Origin: a virus
Reading direction: 5' to 3' (one strand)
DNA: 64,000 nt
IMG/VR virus record: IMGVR_UViG_3300027793_000075
Location: 21,567 to 85,566 of that record
This document shows, piece after piece, positions 1 through 7,318 of this stretch. The notes beneath the pieces are model-generated. The model searched no databases, was not told the origin of the DNA, and saw only the letters and a program-made list of their open reading frames with translations. Position 1 is the stretch's first letter, and each line of letters starts with the position of its first letter. The position numbers and the translations under genes were made by a program.

Positions 1-10
1 GATAGAAACT

Positions 11-208
11 ATGATTAGTGTTGTAATTGTCAATTTTCACAGCGACGATGTTGCGCTGTTAAAAAACATGAAATACAATTTAGAAAAAGCTGGCTTTTCT
101 CTAACGGAGAGCTATACTAGTGGTGTTGTAAGTGAAAAACAGAGAGATGCAGGTATTCTCGTTGACACAATAGCACTGGTATATAATAAAACACATGAAA
201 TCAAATGA
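11..208 (+). CDS. Hypothetical protein, 65 aa
   Basis: Small ORF at the left edge of the window, complete with ATG and stop. The protein begins with a hydrophobic beta-strand-like run (ISVVIVNF) and is otherwise mixed charged, with no motif I recognise. It overlaps the next gene by 14 bases, which is typical of tightly packed phage operons and supports translation. No Shine-Dalgarno sequence is visible, but only ten bases of upstream sequence are available. Upstream genes of the same operon are outside the window, so its context cannot be judged. Confidence 0.6.
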   Translation: MISVVIVNFHSDDVALLKNMKYNLEKAGFSLTESYTSGVVSEKQRDAGILVDTIALVYNKTHEIK

Positions 209-437
209 ATTTGTCAATCTAACCGAAGAACAATATAAAAGATTGTTGATTGATGCAATTTGTAAATATCAGCCGGCCAATTCTCAGTCGGAGTGTGTTG
301 AATTGGAAAAACGTGGACTTGCAAAATTTAATGGCAATCAATGGAATGAAAGCTGGGCATGGAAATCCGATGCGTTACGTAAAATGCCAATTATTGAGCT
401 AGAAACTATCTACAAACAATATCTCACCAATCTTTAA
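195..437 (+). CDS. Hypothetical protein, 80 aa
   Basis: Short, charged, probably helical protein with several Trp residues (WNESWAWK near residue 52). No known domain is recognised. The start lies inside the end of the preceding gene (14-base overlap) and the stop is 25 bases before the PRPP synthetase gene, so it is probably co-transcribed with that gene. Function unknown. Confidence 0.65.
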   Translation: MKSNEFVNLTEEQYKRLLIDAICKYQPANSQSECVELEKRGLAKFNGNQWNESWAWKSDALRKMPIIELETIYKQYLTNL

Positions 438-462
438 ATACTAATAGAAAATAAGCTACAAC

Positions 463-1428
463 ATGAAAAACCTTAAACTTTTTAGTGGCACCAGCAATGT
501 TCCTCTTGCAGAAAAGATTGCAGAGAATCTTTTTACCAAGCTAGGTGATATTTATCATCATCGGTTTCCTAGCGGCGAAACTTATTGTCAGTTCAAGGAA
601 AACATTCGTGGAAGTGATGTTTTTCTTATTCAGGGAATCACCAATCCTGCAAATGAGAATTTGATGGAATTGCTTGTTATGGCTGATGCTGCTCGACGTG
701 CAAGTGCCGAGCGTATTACTGCCGTAATTCCTTATTTTGGATATGCCCGTCAAGATCGCAAAGACAAGTCGCGTGTACCAATTAGTGCCAAGTTGGTTCT
801 TGATATTATTGAAACTGCCGGTATTGATCGTGTGGTAACTATGGATTTGCACAGTCCTCAAGTTGGCGGATTTACCAATTTGCCATTTGATCATTTGACT
901 TTTGAACCTGTACTTGTCAATTATATTCGCAGCAAGTATCACAGTCTTGCTCTGCGCGACAGTGTTGTTTTGATGGCACCTGACGTTGGTGCTGTTAAGC
1001 GAATTGAAAAGTATGCTAGTATTCTAAAGAGTGATTTTGGATTTATTAGCAAAAAGCGTATTGGCGACGACAAGGTTGAATTGCAGAGTATTGTTGGTGA
1101 TGTCAAAGACAAGCATGTAATTATTATTGATGATTTGACTGAAAGTTGCGGCACTCTCATTCAAGCTGCCGATGCGTGTAAAAACAATGGTGCCAATCAT
1201 GTAACTACCGTTGTCACACACGGTTGCATTACTGAAACAGGTGTAAATCGATTGGAAAATGCACTTGTAAACAAGAATATTGATGAATTTGTATATAGCA
1301 ATACCGCAAATATTGCCAAGCATACAAAGTTGGCGGATCGTCTTGTTGAATTGGATGTTAGCATGGTATTTGCCAAGGCAATCAACAACATTCACAACAA
1401 TGAAAGCGTAAGTGAATTGTTTATTTGA
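463..1428 (+). CDS. prs: Ribose-phosphate pyrophosphokinase (PRPP synthetase)
   Basis: Makes 5-phosphoribosyl-1-pyrophosphate from ribose 5-phosphate and ATP, the activated sugar for nucleotide and NAD synthesis. The 321 residues match the usual length of about 315. Visible signatures are the N-terminal FSG start, FPSGE near residue 32, the catalytic loop YARQDRK near residue 90, MDLHSPQVGGF near residue 128, and the PRPP-binding loop IIIDDLTESCGT near residue 222. The last differs from the common DDMIDTGGT but keeps the acidic pair and the terminal GT. Phages of this type often carry PRPP synthetase beside NAD-salvage genes. Here a Nudix gene follows one small gene later, but no nicotinamide phosphoribosyltransferase is inside the window. 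The function call is firm; the pathway is inference. Confidence 0.95.
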   Translation: MKNLKLFSGTSNVPLAEKIAENLFTKLGDIYHHRFPSGETYCQFKENIRGSDVFLIQGITNPANENLMELLVMADAARRASAERITAVIPYFGYARQDRKDKSRVPISAKLVLDIIETAGIDRVVTMDLHSPQVGGFTNLPFDHLTFEPVLVNYIRSKYHSLALRDSVVLMAPDVGAVKRIEKYASILKSDFGFISKKRIGDDKVELQSIVGDVKDKHVIIIDDLTESCGTLIQAADACKNNGANHVTTVVTHGCITETGVNRLENALVNKNIDEFVYSNTANIAKHTKLADRLVELDVSMVFAKAINNIHNNESVSELFI

Positions 1429-1431
1429 TAC

Positions 1432-1635
1432 ATGTCCAAAACAAATCAATATAATACACTAATTTCTGCATGGCTTAGAGAAATGCATATGATTGGTTCT
1501 GTATTGTATGATTTGGAGTTGGATAGAACAATGAATAAAAAAGCAAAAGCAGCATTAACTAAAGTATATAAAAATAGAATAAAACGTTGTAAGTATAATA
1601 TTACTAGATCTAAAAACCTAAAAAAGAAAGCATAA
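1432..1635 (+). CDS. Hypothetical basic protein, 67 aa
   Basis: Small protein whose C-terminal half is strongly basic (KAKAALTKVYKNRIKR, then a lysine-rich end), probably helical and possibly nucleic-acid binding by charge alone. It begins 3 bases after the PRPP synthetase stop and ends 4 bases before the Nudix gene, so it belongs to that operon. No known family recognised. Confidence 0.6.
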   Translation: MSKTNQYNTLISAWLREMHMIGSVLYDLELDRTMNKKAKAALTKVYKNRIKRCKYNITRSKNLKKKA

Positions 1636-1639
1636 TTAT

Positions 1640-2065
1640 ATGGTTGAATTCGTTGATAGTATTCCTGAGAATGAGAGTGTTGGAGTGTGTGTAATTTTGA
1701 TTGACAAGTGGACAAATAAGATTTATTTGGCCGAAAGAAAGGGTAGTTATGAAACTCATAAGTTTTGTTGCCCCGGTGGAATGGTTGAATCAAATGAAGA
1801 TTATATCAGTGCTTTGATTCGTGAAGTAAAGGAAGAAACTGGTCTTCAACTCAAGTTTCCCAATATTCAATTTGTAGCTACTGCAAAGCATCAGGGTGCT
1901 AAAAGCAATTATACGATGTGGTTCAAGTATTATCTTGACAGTCGAGATATTCCTAGTAATTTGGAACCTGAAAAGCATGGACCTTGGATGCTTTATAGTC
2001 GTCACGAAGCATTGAAGTTGCCGTTGATGCTTAGTACCCGCGAAACGTTTGGTAATTATCTATAA
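1640..2065 (+). CDS. Nudix hydrolase
   Basis: Hydrolyses a nucleoside diphosphate linked to another group, using Mg2+. A perfect Nudix box spans residues 47-69: G, five residues, E53, seven residues, then REVKEETGL, where the glutamates bind metal. The 141-residue length is that of a stand-alone Nudix domain. There is no N-terminal nucleotidyltransferase domain, so it is not the bifunctional NMN adenylyltransferase/Nudix protein of some T4-like phages. The substrate is unknown; ADP-ribose, NADH, NTPs or capped RNA are all possible. Its place two genes after PRPP synthetase suggests nucleotide or NAD metabolism, which is inference. Confidence 0.93.
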   Translation: MVEFVDSIPENESVGVCVILIDKWTNKIYLAERKGSYETHKFCCPGGMVESNEDYISALIREVKEETGLQLKFPNIQFVATAKHQGAKSNYTMWFKYYLDSRDIPSNLEPEKHGPWMLYSRHEALKLPLMLSTRETFGNYL

Positions 2066-2071
2066 TCAATT

Positions 2072-3064
2072 ATGATTGGAAGTATTCCTACAAAACTAAA
2101 GTTATTTGTTTGCAATCCGCGAAAAATAACATTAAATTATGATGATTTGGAAATTGCTATCGGCAAGCCAATCATGGCAAATGAAACATTTGTAAGTGAT
2201 GCAGACAATGCAAAAACTTGCGGCACCGGAGAAGAATGGGCAAAGAAAAACGGCATTTGGAATGGCAACACACAAAAATATGATTTGTTTGGCTATAATG
2301 TAGAAGAAGTTGAAAATAAACCAATTACAGATGTTATTGTAACAAGTTTGGAGCATCGTGGAAATGGTGGACGTGCTTACAAGGTGATCGTCAATGGAAA
2401 ATATTATGTAGATTTGCGAGAAGACATTCTACTTGATACCATTTTGAATGCTGGTATTGAAATTGGTGGCAAACTCAAAGGAGAATATATTTGGGCGAGA
2501 ATTGGCAGTGCGATGAAGCTAATTCGCACCAACAGTGCATTGCATGAAGAAATGCTTAAAAGCACTGAAATGAACAGTTTGAACAAAATTAAAAATCTAC
2601 AAGTTGGTAAAATTTACGAAAGCAAGACTCAGCGACTCATTTATCTTGGAAAAGTAAATTCTACTGAAGTAGACTTTGTTGAAAAACAAAGTGGAAATTT
2701 ATATTACAATCGTACCAATAACTTGATCGATGGTAAATTAGTTACAAAACCTGTTTCTGGAATGCTTTTTTATGAAATTGCATCTTATCAAAAAGATATT
2801 AATGCCATGGAAATCAATGCATATCGATTCAGTATTAAAAAGTCCCACACACTTCGTGTAGATACAGGTATCGATGCAAAAATTCCTGTCAATTGGCTTG
2901 ATGATTTGAAGAAAAAAATCTACGATGACGCCATTGAGACTGCGAATAGATTTCAAGATGTTAAAAATAGCAAATTTCACGAAGTTTACTATATGACATA
3001 TTATAGTGCGATTGCCAATATCGAAACAATGCATCCTGCATTTGACCGTGCTTTGAAATTGTAA
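2072..3064 (+). CDS. Hypothetical protein, 330 aa
   Basis: A complete 330-residue soluble protein with no transmembrane segment and no catalytic motif I can name. It looks like a two-part protein: residues 1-150 are mixed alpha/beta, and the C-terminal part has a beta-rich stretch followed by helices (residues 260-330). It starts 6 bases after the Nudix stop and ends the first operon, being followed by a hairpin terminator. Position suggests early or middle expression. Function unknown. Confidence 0.8.
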   Translation: MIGSIPTKLKLFVCNPRKITLNYDDLEIAIGKPIMANETFVSDADNAKTCGTGEEWAKKNGIWNGNTQKYDLFGYNVEEVENKPITDVIVTSLEHRGNGGRAYKVIVNGKYYVDLREDILLDTILNAGIEIGGKLKGEYIWARIGSAMKLIRTNSALHEEMLKSTEMNSLNKIKNLQVGKIYESKTQRLIYLGKVNSTEVDFVEKQSGNLYYNRTNNLIDGKLVTKPVSGMLFYEIASYQKDINAMEINAYRFSIKKSHTLRVDTGIDAKIPVNWLDDLKKKIYDDAIETANRFQDVKNSKFHEVYYMTYYSAIANIETMHPAFDRALKL

Positions 3065-3086
3065 ATAAATCAAAGTGTAGAAGTTC

Positions 3087-3114
3087 TTGACTTTAAAAAA
3101 AACTAAGCTAGACT
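3087..3114 (+). promoter_or_regulatory. Sigma70-type early promoter
   Basis: TTGACT at 3087-3092, a 16-base spacer, then TAGACT at 3109-3114. The -10 box overlaps the left arm of the terminator hairpin that ends the previous operon, so transcripts starting near 3121 would lack the hairpin. Serves the phosphatase operon starting at 3144. Confidence 0.6.
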
Positions 3115-3143
3115 GTCATCATAAACGGTGACAGTCTTTTTTT
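3111..3143 (+). terminator. Rho-independent terminator
   Basis: Stem GACTGTCA with its complement TGACAGTC around a ten-base loop, followed by seven T. It terminates the operon ending at 3064. The T-run abuts the ATG of the next gene at 3144. Confidence 0.85.
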
Positions 3144-3842
3144 ATGAAACCCCAGAAAATATTCATAATCCGGCACGGCCAAAGTGAAGGCAATGTAGAT
3201 AAAACGATTTATCACAAAAAGCCTGATTATGCCTTGAATCTAACCAATATTGGTATTCAACAAGCCCAATGGGCAGGAACCGAACTAAAACACATTATCG
3301 GTAACGAAACACTAGGTGTATATTACAGTCCTTTTTTTCGCACCATACAGACGCTCAATAACATTTCTAAAACGCTCAATGATGATGGAATCAATAGAAT
3401 TGCGTTTGCCCGTGAAGAGCCGCGCATTCGTGAACAAGAATGGCATGGAAGAATTCCCATTGATTATGACGCAAATTATAGTGATTTGCTAGAAGCAGAA
3501 CGCGATCAACACGGTACGTTTTTTTATCGATTTGATGGCGGTGAAAGTTGTGCCGATGTATATGATCGTGTAAGTGATTTTCTCAATACGCTTCACAGAG
3601 ACTTTGAAAAAAATACTTATCCGAACAATATTTTGTTGGTTGCTCATGGTATGAGTATGCGAGTATTTATGATGCGTTGGTTTCATAAAACTGTTTCTGA
3701 ATTTGAAACTTGGGCAAATCCACATAATTGTGAAATCTATACAATGCGACTCAACTCAAATGACAATTATGATTTTGATTTTACAACGATCCGAACCGAT
3801 CCTGTAATTCATCCTTATCAATGTAAACTTGAATTAACTTAA
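3144..3842 (+). CDS. Histidine phosphatase (phosphoglycerate mutase-like) family protein
   Basis: Member of the histidine phosphatase superfamily, which forms a phospho-histidine during phosphate removal or transfer. The RHG catalytic motif is at residues 10-12 (IIRHGQSEGN), the second catalytic histidine is in VAHGMSMR near residue 167, and the acidic REQEWHG segment lies between. The length of 232 residues fits the family. The substrate cannot be told from sequence: sugar phosphates, nucleotides and phosphoproteins are all known. First gene after a terminator and promoter, followed by a HAD-like gene one base later, so the two are probably co-translated and may act in the same dephosphorylation step. 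Confidence 0.9.
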   Translation: MKPQKIFIIRHGQSEGNVDKTIYHKKPDYALNLTNIGIQQAQWAGTELKHIIGNETLGVYYSPFFRTIQTLNNISKTLNDDGINRIAFAREEPRIREQEWHGRIPIDYDANYSDLLEAERDQHGTFFYRFDGGESCADVYDRVSDFLNTLHRDFEKNTYPNNILLVAHGMSMRVFMMRWFHKTVSEFETWANPHNCEIYTMRLNSNDNYDFDFTTIRTDPVIHPYQCKLELT

Positions 3843-3843
3843 T

Positions 3844-4269
3844 ATGAATATTGCACAATTGATGATTCGCAATGCCCTGAAGCAAAAGGCTGAAAAGAAT
3901 TGGGATAAATTGTATTGGGCAATTGATTTGCATGATACAATTATTACAGGAACTTATAATCGTTTCAATCATGGCGCCACTATTTATCCATATGCCAAAG
4001 AAGTATTAGACTTTCTTCACAGTCATCCAGAACATCAGACCATACTATGGTCTAGCAGTCACGATGATGCATTATTTGATATTATCAAGCGATTCGATCT
4101 GCGATTTAATTATATCAATAAAAATCACGAAGTTCCAAGCAACGAATTGTGCGATTTTGACAAAAAATTGTACTTCAATATTCTTATTGATGACAAGGCC
4201 GGATTTGATGGAAATGTGGGGTGGGGGGACATCAAAAACGAACTAATTTATCAGGGAATTTGGAAATAA
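3844..4269 (+). CDS. HAD-like hydrolase, small
   Basis: Resembles small haloacid-dehalogenase-type phosphatases. Motif I is IDLHDTI near residue 28, a variant of the usual DxDxT because position +2 after the first Asp is His. Motif II is a serine in ILWSSSH near residue 65, and the acidic motif IV is LIDDKAGFDG near residue 117. At 141 residues there is no room for a large cap domain. The atypical motif I makes activity uncertain: it could be a phosphatase with a shifted second acid, or a binding protein. It lies between the histidine phosphatase and PTH2-like genes with gaps of a few bases. Confidence 0.7.
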   Translation: MNIAQLMIRNALKQKAEKNWDKLYWAIDLHDTIITGTYNRFNHGATIYPYAKEVLDFLHSHPEHQTILWSSSHDDALFDIIKRFDLRFNYINKNHEVPSNELCDFDKKLYFNILIDDKAGFDGNVGWGDIKNELIYQGIWK

Positions 4270-4276
4270 TAAACTT

Positions 4277-4714
4277 ATGAAAGAAAATTATATCTTATAT
4301 ATACTTATTCGTAATGATATGCCATCTTTAAATGCAGGTAAGGCGATGGCACAAGCAAGTCATGCCAGCAATGCATTTATCAAAAAATACGGAACCACCA
4401 AACCAGCAAAAGATTGGGCCGGTGAGACTTCTCAAGGTTTCGGCACCGTAATAGTGTTGAGCGCAAATAAAAAGCAATTGGATGCTGCAATTCACAACAG
4501 CGAAGTGGCAGACATTGTAATCGATCCAACATATCCATATATTGTTAACAATGAAATAGCGGAGCTTATTGATCCGGCTACGCATACGGTGTCTCCTATT
4601 GTTAAAAATGATGGTAGCGTTGTATTGCATCGTAAAGAGACCACTTGTGGTTATGTTTTTGGAACCAAAGAACAGTGTAAATCTGTAATTGGTAATTTAC
4701 CACTACATCCCTAG
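4277..4714 (+). CDS. Peptidyl-tRNA hydrolase 2 (PTH2)-like protein
   Basis: The N-terminal third matches the PTH2 signature: LIRNDM followed by AGKAMAQASHASNAFI at residues 20-36, where the GKxxAQ and SHA elements are characteristic. PTH2 enzymes cleave the ester between peptide and tRNA, releasing tRNA from stalled ribosomes. The 145-residue length is slightly above the usual 115-120, and the C-terminal part (TTCGYVFGTKEQC to the end) is in the place of the family's usual closing GP-x-G-x-L element. A phage could use it to recycle tRNA late in infection. PTH2 is mainly archaeal and eukaryotic, so its presence is notable. Homology is seen; activity is inferred. Confidence 0.75.
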   Translation: MKENYILYILIRNDMPSLNAGKAMAQASHASNAFIKKYGTTKPAKDWAGETSQGFGTVIVLSANKKQLDAAIHNSEVADIVIDPTYPYIVNNEIAELIDPATHTVSPIVKNDGSVVLHRKETTCGYVFGTKEQCKSVIGNLPLHP

Positions 4715-4738
4715 GTCAAAATAAAATAAACAACGAAC

Positions 4739-4767
4739 TTGACATGTACTGTATAAAAATATATGTA
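4739..4767 (+). promoter_or_regulatory. Sigma70-type promoter
   Basis: TTGACA at 4739-4744 and TATGTA at 4762-4767 with a 17-base spacer, in a 70-base AT-rich gap before the metallophosphoesterase gene at 4785. The -10 box is weak; a 16-base spacing would give ATATGT. Confidence 0.5.
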
Positions 4768-4784
4768 CATCACATAACACTTAA

Positions 4785-5435
4785 ATGAAACTACTTAAAT
4801 TCAATAATCCTAATATTAATCATTGGGTTTGTTCAGATTTACATTTGAATCATAATAAAGAGTTTCTATATGTAAAGCGTGGATTCAATAATATTGAAGA
4901 ACACAATGAAACTGTATTAAATAATATAAATACTTTGGTTAAACCAGATGATATATTATTTAGTCTCGGTGATTTTTGTTTGACAACTCCAGAGGATAAA
5001 TTTGAAGAATTGATTAGTAGAATCAATTGTAAAAACATTTATTTAATTTGGGGCAATCATCCAAATCCAATTAAAAAGATTTATTACAGAGAAATAGAAA
5101 AACAGTATGGACCTGATATTGATGTGTATCCATACAGATACAAAAATATTGTATTTGTTGGATATCATCTTGAATGTATCATACAGGGTAAATATGTTGT
5201 TCTCAATCATTTTCCTATTGAAGTGTGGGAAAATATGAAAGAAGGATCATATATGCTTTGTGGTCATAGTCATTATAGTTTAGAACGTACTCGTAAAGAA
5301 AGTACAGATGGTTTAACTCTTGATTGTGGTTGGGAGGGTCACAATAGTATTTATAATTTCAATGAAATTGTAACTATTATGAAGAATAAACAGATTCGAA
5401 CTGTAGATCATCATGTCAAAGCATCAGCAGTATAA
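4785..5435 (+). CDS. Calcineurin-like metallophosphoesterase
   Basis: Two-metal phosphoesterase fold. Motifs in order: SDLHLNH near residue 18, LGDF near residue 62, WGNHPN near residue 88, NHFP near residue 140 and GHSHYS near residue 159. Together these supply the metal-binding Asp, Asn and His ligands. The usual GNHD is GNHP here, a common variant in small phage and bacterial members. Length of 216 residues is normal. The substrate may be a nucleotide, nucleic-acid end or phosphoprotein. Located outside the RNA-repair cluster but in the same early region. It overlaps the next gene by 23 bases. Confidence 0.9.
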   Translation: MKLLKFNNPNINHWVCSDLHLNHNKEFLYVKRGFNNIEEHNETVLNNINTLVKPDDILFSLGDFCLTTPEDKFEELISRINCKNIYLIWGNHPNPIKKIYYREIEKQYGPDIDVYPYRYKNIVFVGYHLECIIQGKYVVLNHFPIEVWENMKEGSYMLCGHSHYSLERTRKESTDGLTLDCGWEGHNSIYNFNEIVTIMKNKQIRTVDHHVKASAV

Positions 5436-5649
5436 AACTGAAATTAACATGTTATTGAGAGCATTGGATAAAACCGATGCTCTCATTACTGATATCACAG
5501 TATTTAGTGATTTGTTGCCCTCGAAAAAAATAGATCAAAAAATAAAAGACAACCTAAAGAAAATCGAAACCAAGTATAAATTACAGATTTTATTTGGTGA
5601 CAAACTAAGTGATGTAGCAGAAAAGATGTATAATTATTTACCATTTTAA
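5413..5649 (+). CDS. Hypothetical protein, 78 aa
   Basis: Small, probably all-helical protein with a central lysine-rich segment (KKIDQKIKDNLKKIETKYK). Its start lies within the end of the metallophosphoesterase gene, and it ends 8 bases before the P-loop gene. No domain recognised. Confidence 0.65.
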   Translation: MSKHQQYKTEINMLLRALDKTDALITDITVFSDLLPSKKIDQKIKDNLKKIETKYKLQILFGDKLSDVAEKMYNYLPF

Positions 5650-5657
5650 ATATAAAT

Positions 5658-6191
5658 ATGAAACCAACTCTAATGATTAGTTTTTTTGGTGGTCCCGGCT
5701 GTGGAAAAAGCATCATGGCTGCTGATGTATTTGCAAAATTAAAGTGGCAAGGACATACTGCCGAACTGGCATTTGAATACGCTAAAACCAAAGTGTGGGA
5801 AAAATCTATTAATGTATTAAACAATCAAGTGTATGTATTTGGCAAACAGCATCATATAACCAACCGATTGCTTGGTCAAGTAGAGTTTATTGTCACAGAT
5901 AGTCCGTTTTTAATTAGCTGTGTTTATGACAGTAACAATGATAGCAATTTACAGTCACTTGTTGTCACTGAATATAAAAAGATCAATACATATAATTTCT
6001 TTTTGATGCGAGATTCTGATAAATTTGAGGCCGGGGGGCGTCTGCAAAATTTGGAAGAATCAATCAAAATTGACAATCGTATTATTGATGTATTGAACAA
6101 ACACAATATTGAATTTGAATCTATAAAAAGCTGCCCTGAGAATGTTTCTGTTATCGTAGAAAAGATTCTAAAAAAAGTTGCAAGCATTTAA
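5658..6191 (+). CDS. P-loop NTPase (NadR/Ttd14-like AAA protein)
   Basis: Small ATP/GTP-binding protein. The Walker A motif GGPGCGKS is at residues 11-18, and FIVTDSPFL near residue 78 is the Walker-B-like strand with the TDSP signature seen in phage proteins related to the NadR kinase domain. Length of 177 residues fits a single nucleoside-kinase-like P-loop domain. It may phosphorylate a nucleoside or nicotinamide riboside, but no substrate-specific residues can be identified. It is followed by the macro-domain gene, which would agree with a NAD/ADP-ribose role, but that is speculation from position. Confidence 0.8.
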   Translation: MKPTLMISFFGGPGCGKSIMAADVFAKLKWQGHTAELAFEYAKTKVWEKSINVLNNQVYVFGKQHHITNRLLGQVEFIVTDSPFLISCVYDSNNDSNLQSLVVTEYKKINTYNFFLMRDSDKFEAGGRLQNLEESIKIDNRIIDVLNKHNIEFESIKSCPENVSVIVEKILKKVASI

Positions 6192-6212
6192 ATTTTAACC
6201 TATAGTAAAAAC

Positions 6213-6692
6213 ATGATTGAAATAATTGATAAAAACATTTTTGAACATAATGCTCAATGCATTATCCATCAAGCAAATTGTCATTGCCGCATGGCAAGTG
6301 GAGTTGCAGCACAAATACGTCGCTTCTATCCAGAAGCTGTGGCGGCAGACAATGCAACAACAGTTGGCGATGCTAATAAGTTAGGTACGTTTACTAGTGC
6401 AACTGGTAAAGACGGCAAGATTATATACAACTTGTATGGACAATACAATTTTGGTAATCAAATTCGGCAAACACATTACGAAGGTTTTTACAGAGCAATG
6501 GATGCGATACATAAAGATGTTGTAGCCAGAAACCTAACTACTGCAAGTGTGCCATATAATATTGGTTGCGGTCTGGCAGGCGGTAGTTGGAAGATTGTAT
6601 CTGCAATTATCGATGAAATTTGGCATAATAGTGCTGTAGAATTGACAATATGCAGATATGCTCCTGAAAATGCGCGTGATAGAGGATATTAA
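6213..6692 (+). CDS. Macro domain protein (ADP-ribose binding/hydrolysing)
   Basis: Single macro domain of 159 residues. Diagnostic features are IIHQANCHCRMASGVA at residues 17-32 (binding of the distal ribose), the Y-G-Q segment near residue 70, and VPYNIGCGLAGGSW near residue 113, which forms the phosphate-binding loop. Proteins of this type bind ADP-ribose and often remove it from proteins or from ADP-ribose 1-double-prime-phosphate, a by-product of tRNA end repair. Both roles fit here: the window encodes RNA-repair enzymes and predicted ADP-ribosyltransferases. The domain is clear, the reaction is inference. Gaps to neighbours are 21 and 5 bases. Confidence 0.92.
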   Translation: MIEIIDKNIFEHNAQCIIHQANCHCRMASGVAAQIRRFYPEAVAADNATTVGDANKLGTFTSATGKDGKIIYNLYGQYNFGNQIRQTHYEGFYRAMDAIHKDVVARNLTTASVPYNIGCGLAGGSWKIVSAIIDEIWHNSAVELTICRYAPENARDRGY

Positions 6693-6697
6693 ATCGC

Positions 6698-7054
6698 GTG
6701 CAAGAAGGTATAGACTACACAATTGAAAATGGTAAATATGTATTTACCAGTAAGTTTTTATTAAAAAGAGGCTATTGTTGTCATTTTGGATGTCGCAATT
6801 GCCCATACACAAAAAAATATATGGAAAAAATATTATACATGAAAGGCGATTTGCCACATAGAACAGTTATTCAACATGATGATTTAAAATATGATGGAAA
6901 GAATTTAATTATTCCCGGATATTGGGCGAGTTCAATTGCTGAATATATAAAAAATGTAAATGAAAATAAGATTGCTGAAGACGACAAGGAAGACTTGGAA
7001 ACCTTCAAGAGTTTTATTTTTGATGTCGAATATAGTAAGAACGAAGGAAATTAA
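6698..7054 (+). CDS. DUF5522-like cysteine-cluster protein
   Basis: Starts with GTG, chosen because the N-terminus then fits the family pattern: an EGIDYTIENGKYVFT segment, then LKRGYCCHFGCRNCPY at residues 22-37 with four cysteines (27, 28, 32, 35) that could bind metal. I recognise this as resembling the short DUF5522 family, which I associate with Bacteroidetes proteins of unknown function. The C-terminal 65 residues are an extension with no recognised motif and an acidic end. The family resemblance is a weak hint of host origin. The gene sits 5 bases after the macro-domain gene and 2 bases before the next. Confidence 0.75.
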   Translation: MQEGIDYTIENGKYVFTSKFLLKRGYCCHFGCRNCPYTKKYMEKILYMKGDLPHRTVIQHDDLKYDGKNLIIPGYWASSIAEYIKNVNENKIAEDDKEDLETFKSFIFDVEYSKNEGN

Positions 7055-7056
7055 TT

Positions 7057-7275
7057 ATGAATAATAGTAATTACGCCGCCGACCAAATTCTGGAATATTT
7101 GTTGAAAAACGGTTGGGTATCAACCAATTGTTATTCTTCACAGCGTGTGAAAGCAGATATTGAGCAGATCATAATTAATGCAGCATTATCAAATGTTAAA
7201 GTGTCCAACAATTTAGATGTTACTACATTTGATAGTGCCACTACTTATACGATTCCTGTATATAAATTTGACTGA
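7057..7275 (+). CDS. Hypothetical protein, 72 aa
   Basis: Short protein starting 2 bases after the previous stop, with a helical N-terminal half (DQILEYLLKNGW) and a beta-like C-terminus. The first half could be a small winged-helix-like or scaffold element, but nothing diagnostic is present. Last gene of its operon; a promoter follows immediately. Confidence 0.6.
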   Translation: MNNSNYAADQILEYLLKNGWVSTNCYSSQRVKADIEQIIINAALSNVKVSNNLDVTTFDSATTYTIPVYKFD

Positions 7276-7283
7276 CAATCCTA

Positions 7284-7311
7284 TTGACTTTTTATAATGT
7301 CCGTGTTAGAT
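7284..7311 (+). promoter_or_regulatory. Sigma70-type early promoter, leaderless arrangement
   Basis: TTGACT at 7284-7289, continuing into TTTTATAAT, with the -10 TTAGAT at 7306-7311 after 16 bases. The ATG at 7319 is only 7 bases after the -10 box, so transcription should begin at or next to the start codon. Confidence 0.65.
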
Positions 7312-7318
7312 TGGGTGT

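Noticed and set aside
541-942. Leftward ORF opposite the PRPP synthetase
   Set aside because: It lies entirely on the opposite strand of a clearly identified gene, has no homologous features, and shows the low-complexity composition expected of a shadow frame.
1640-2065. Bifunctional NMN adenylyltransferase/Nudix protein as in some large T4-like phages
   Set aside because: The protein is only 141 residues, just a Nudix domain; there is no nucleotidyltransferase motif.
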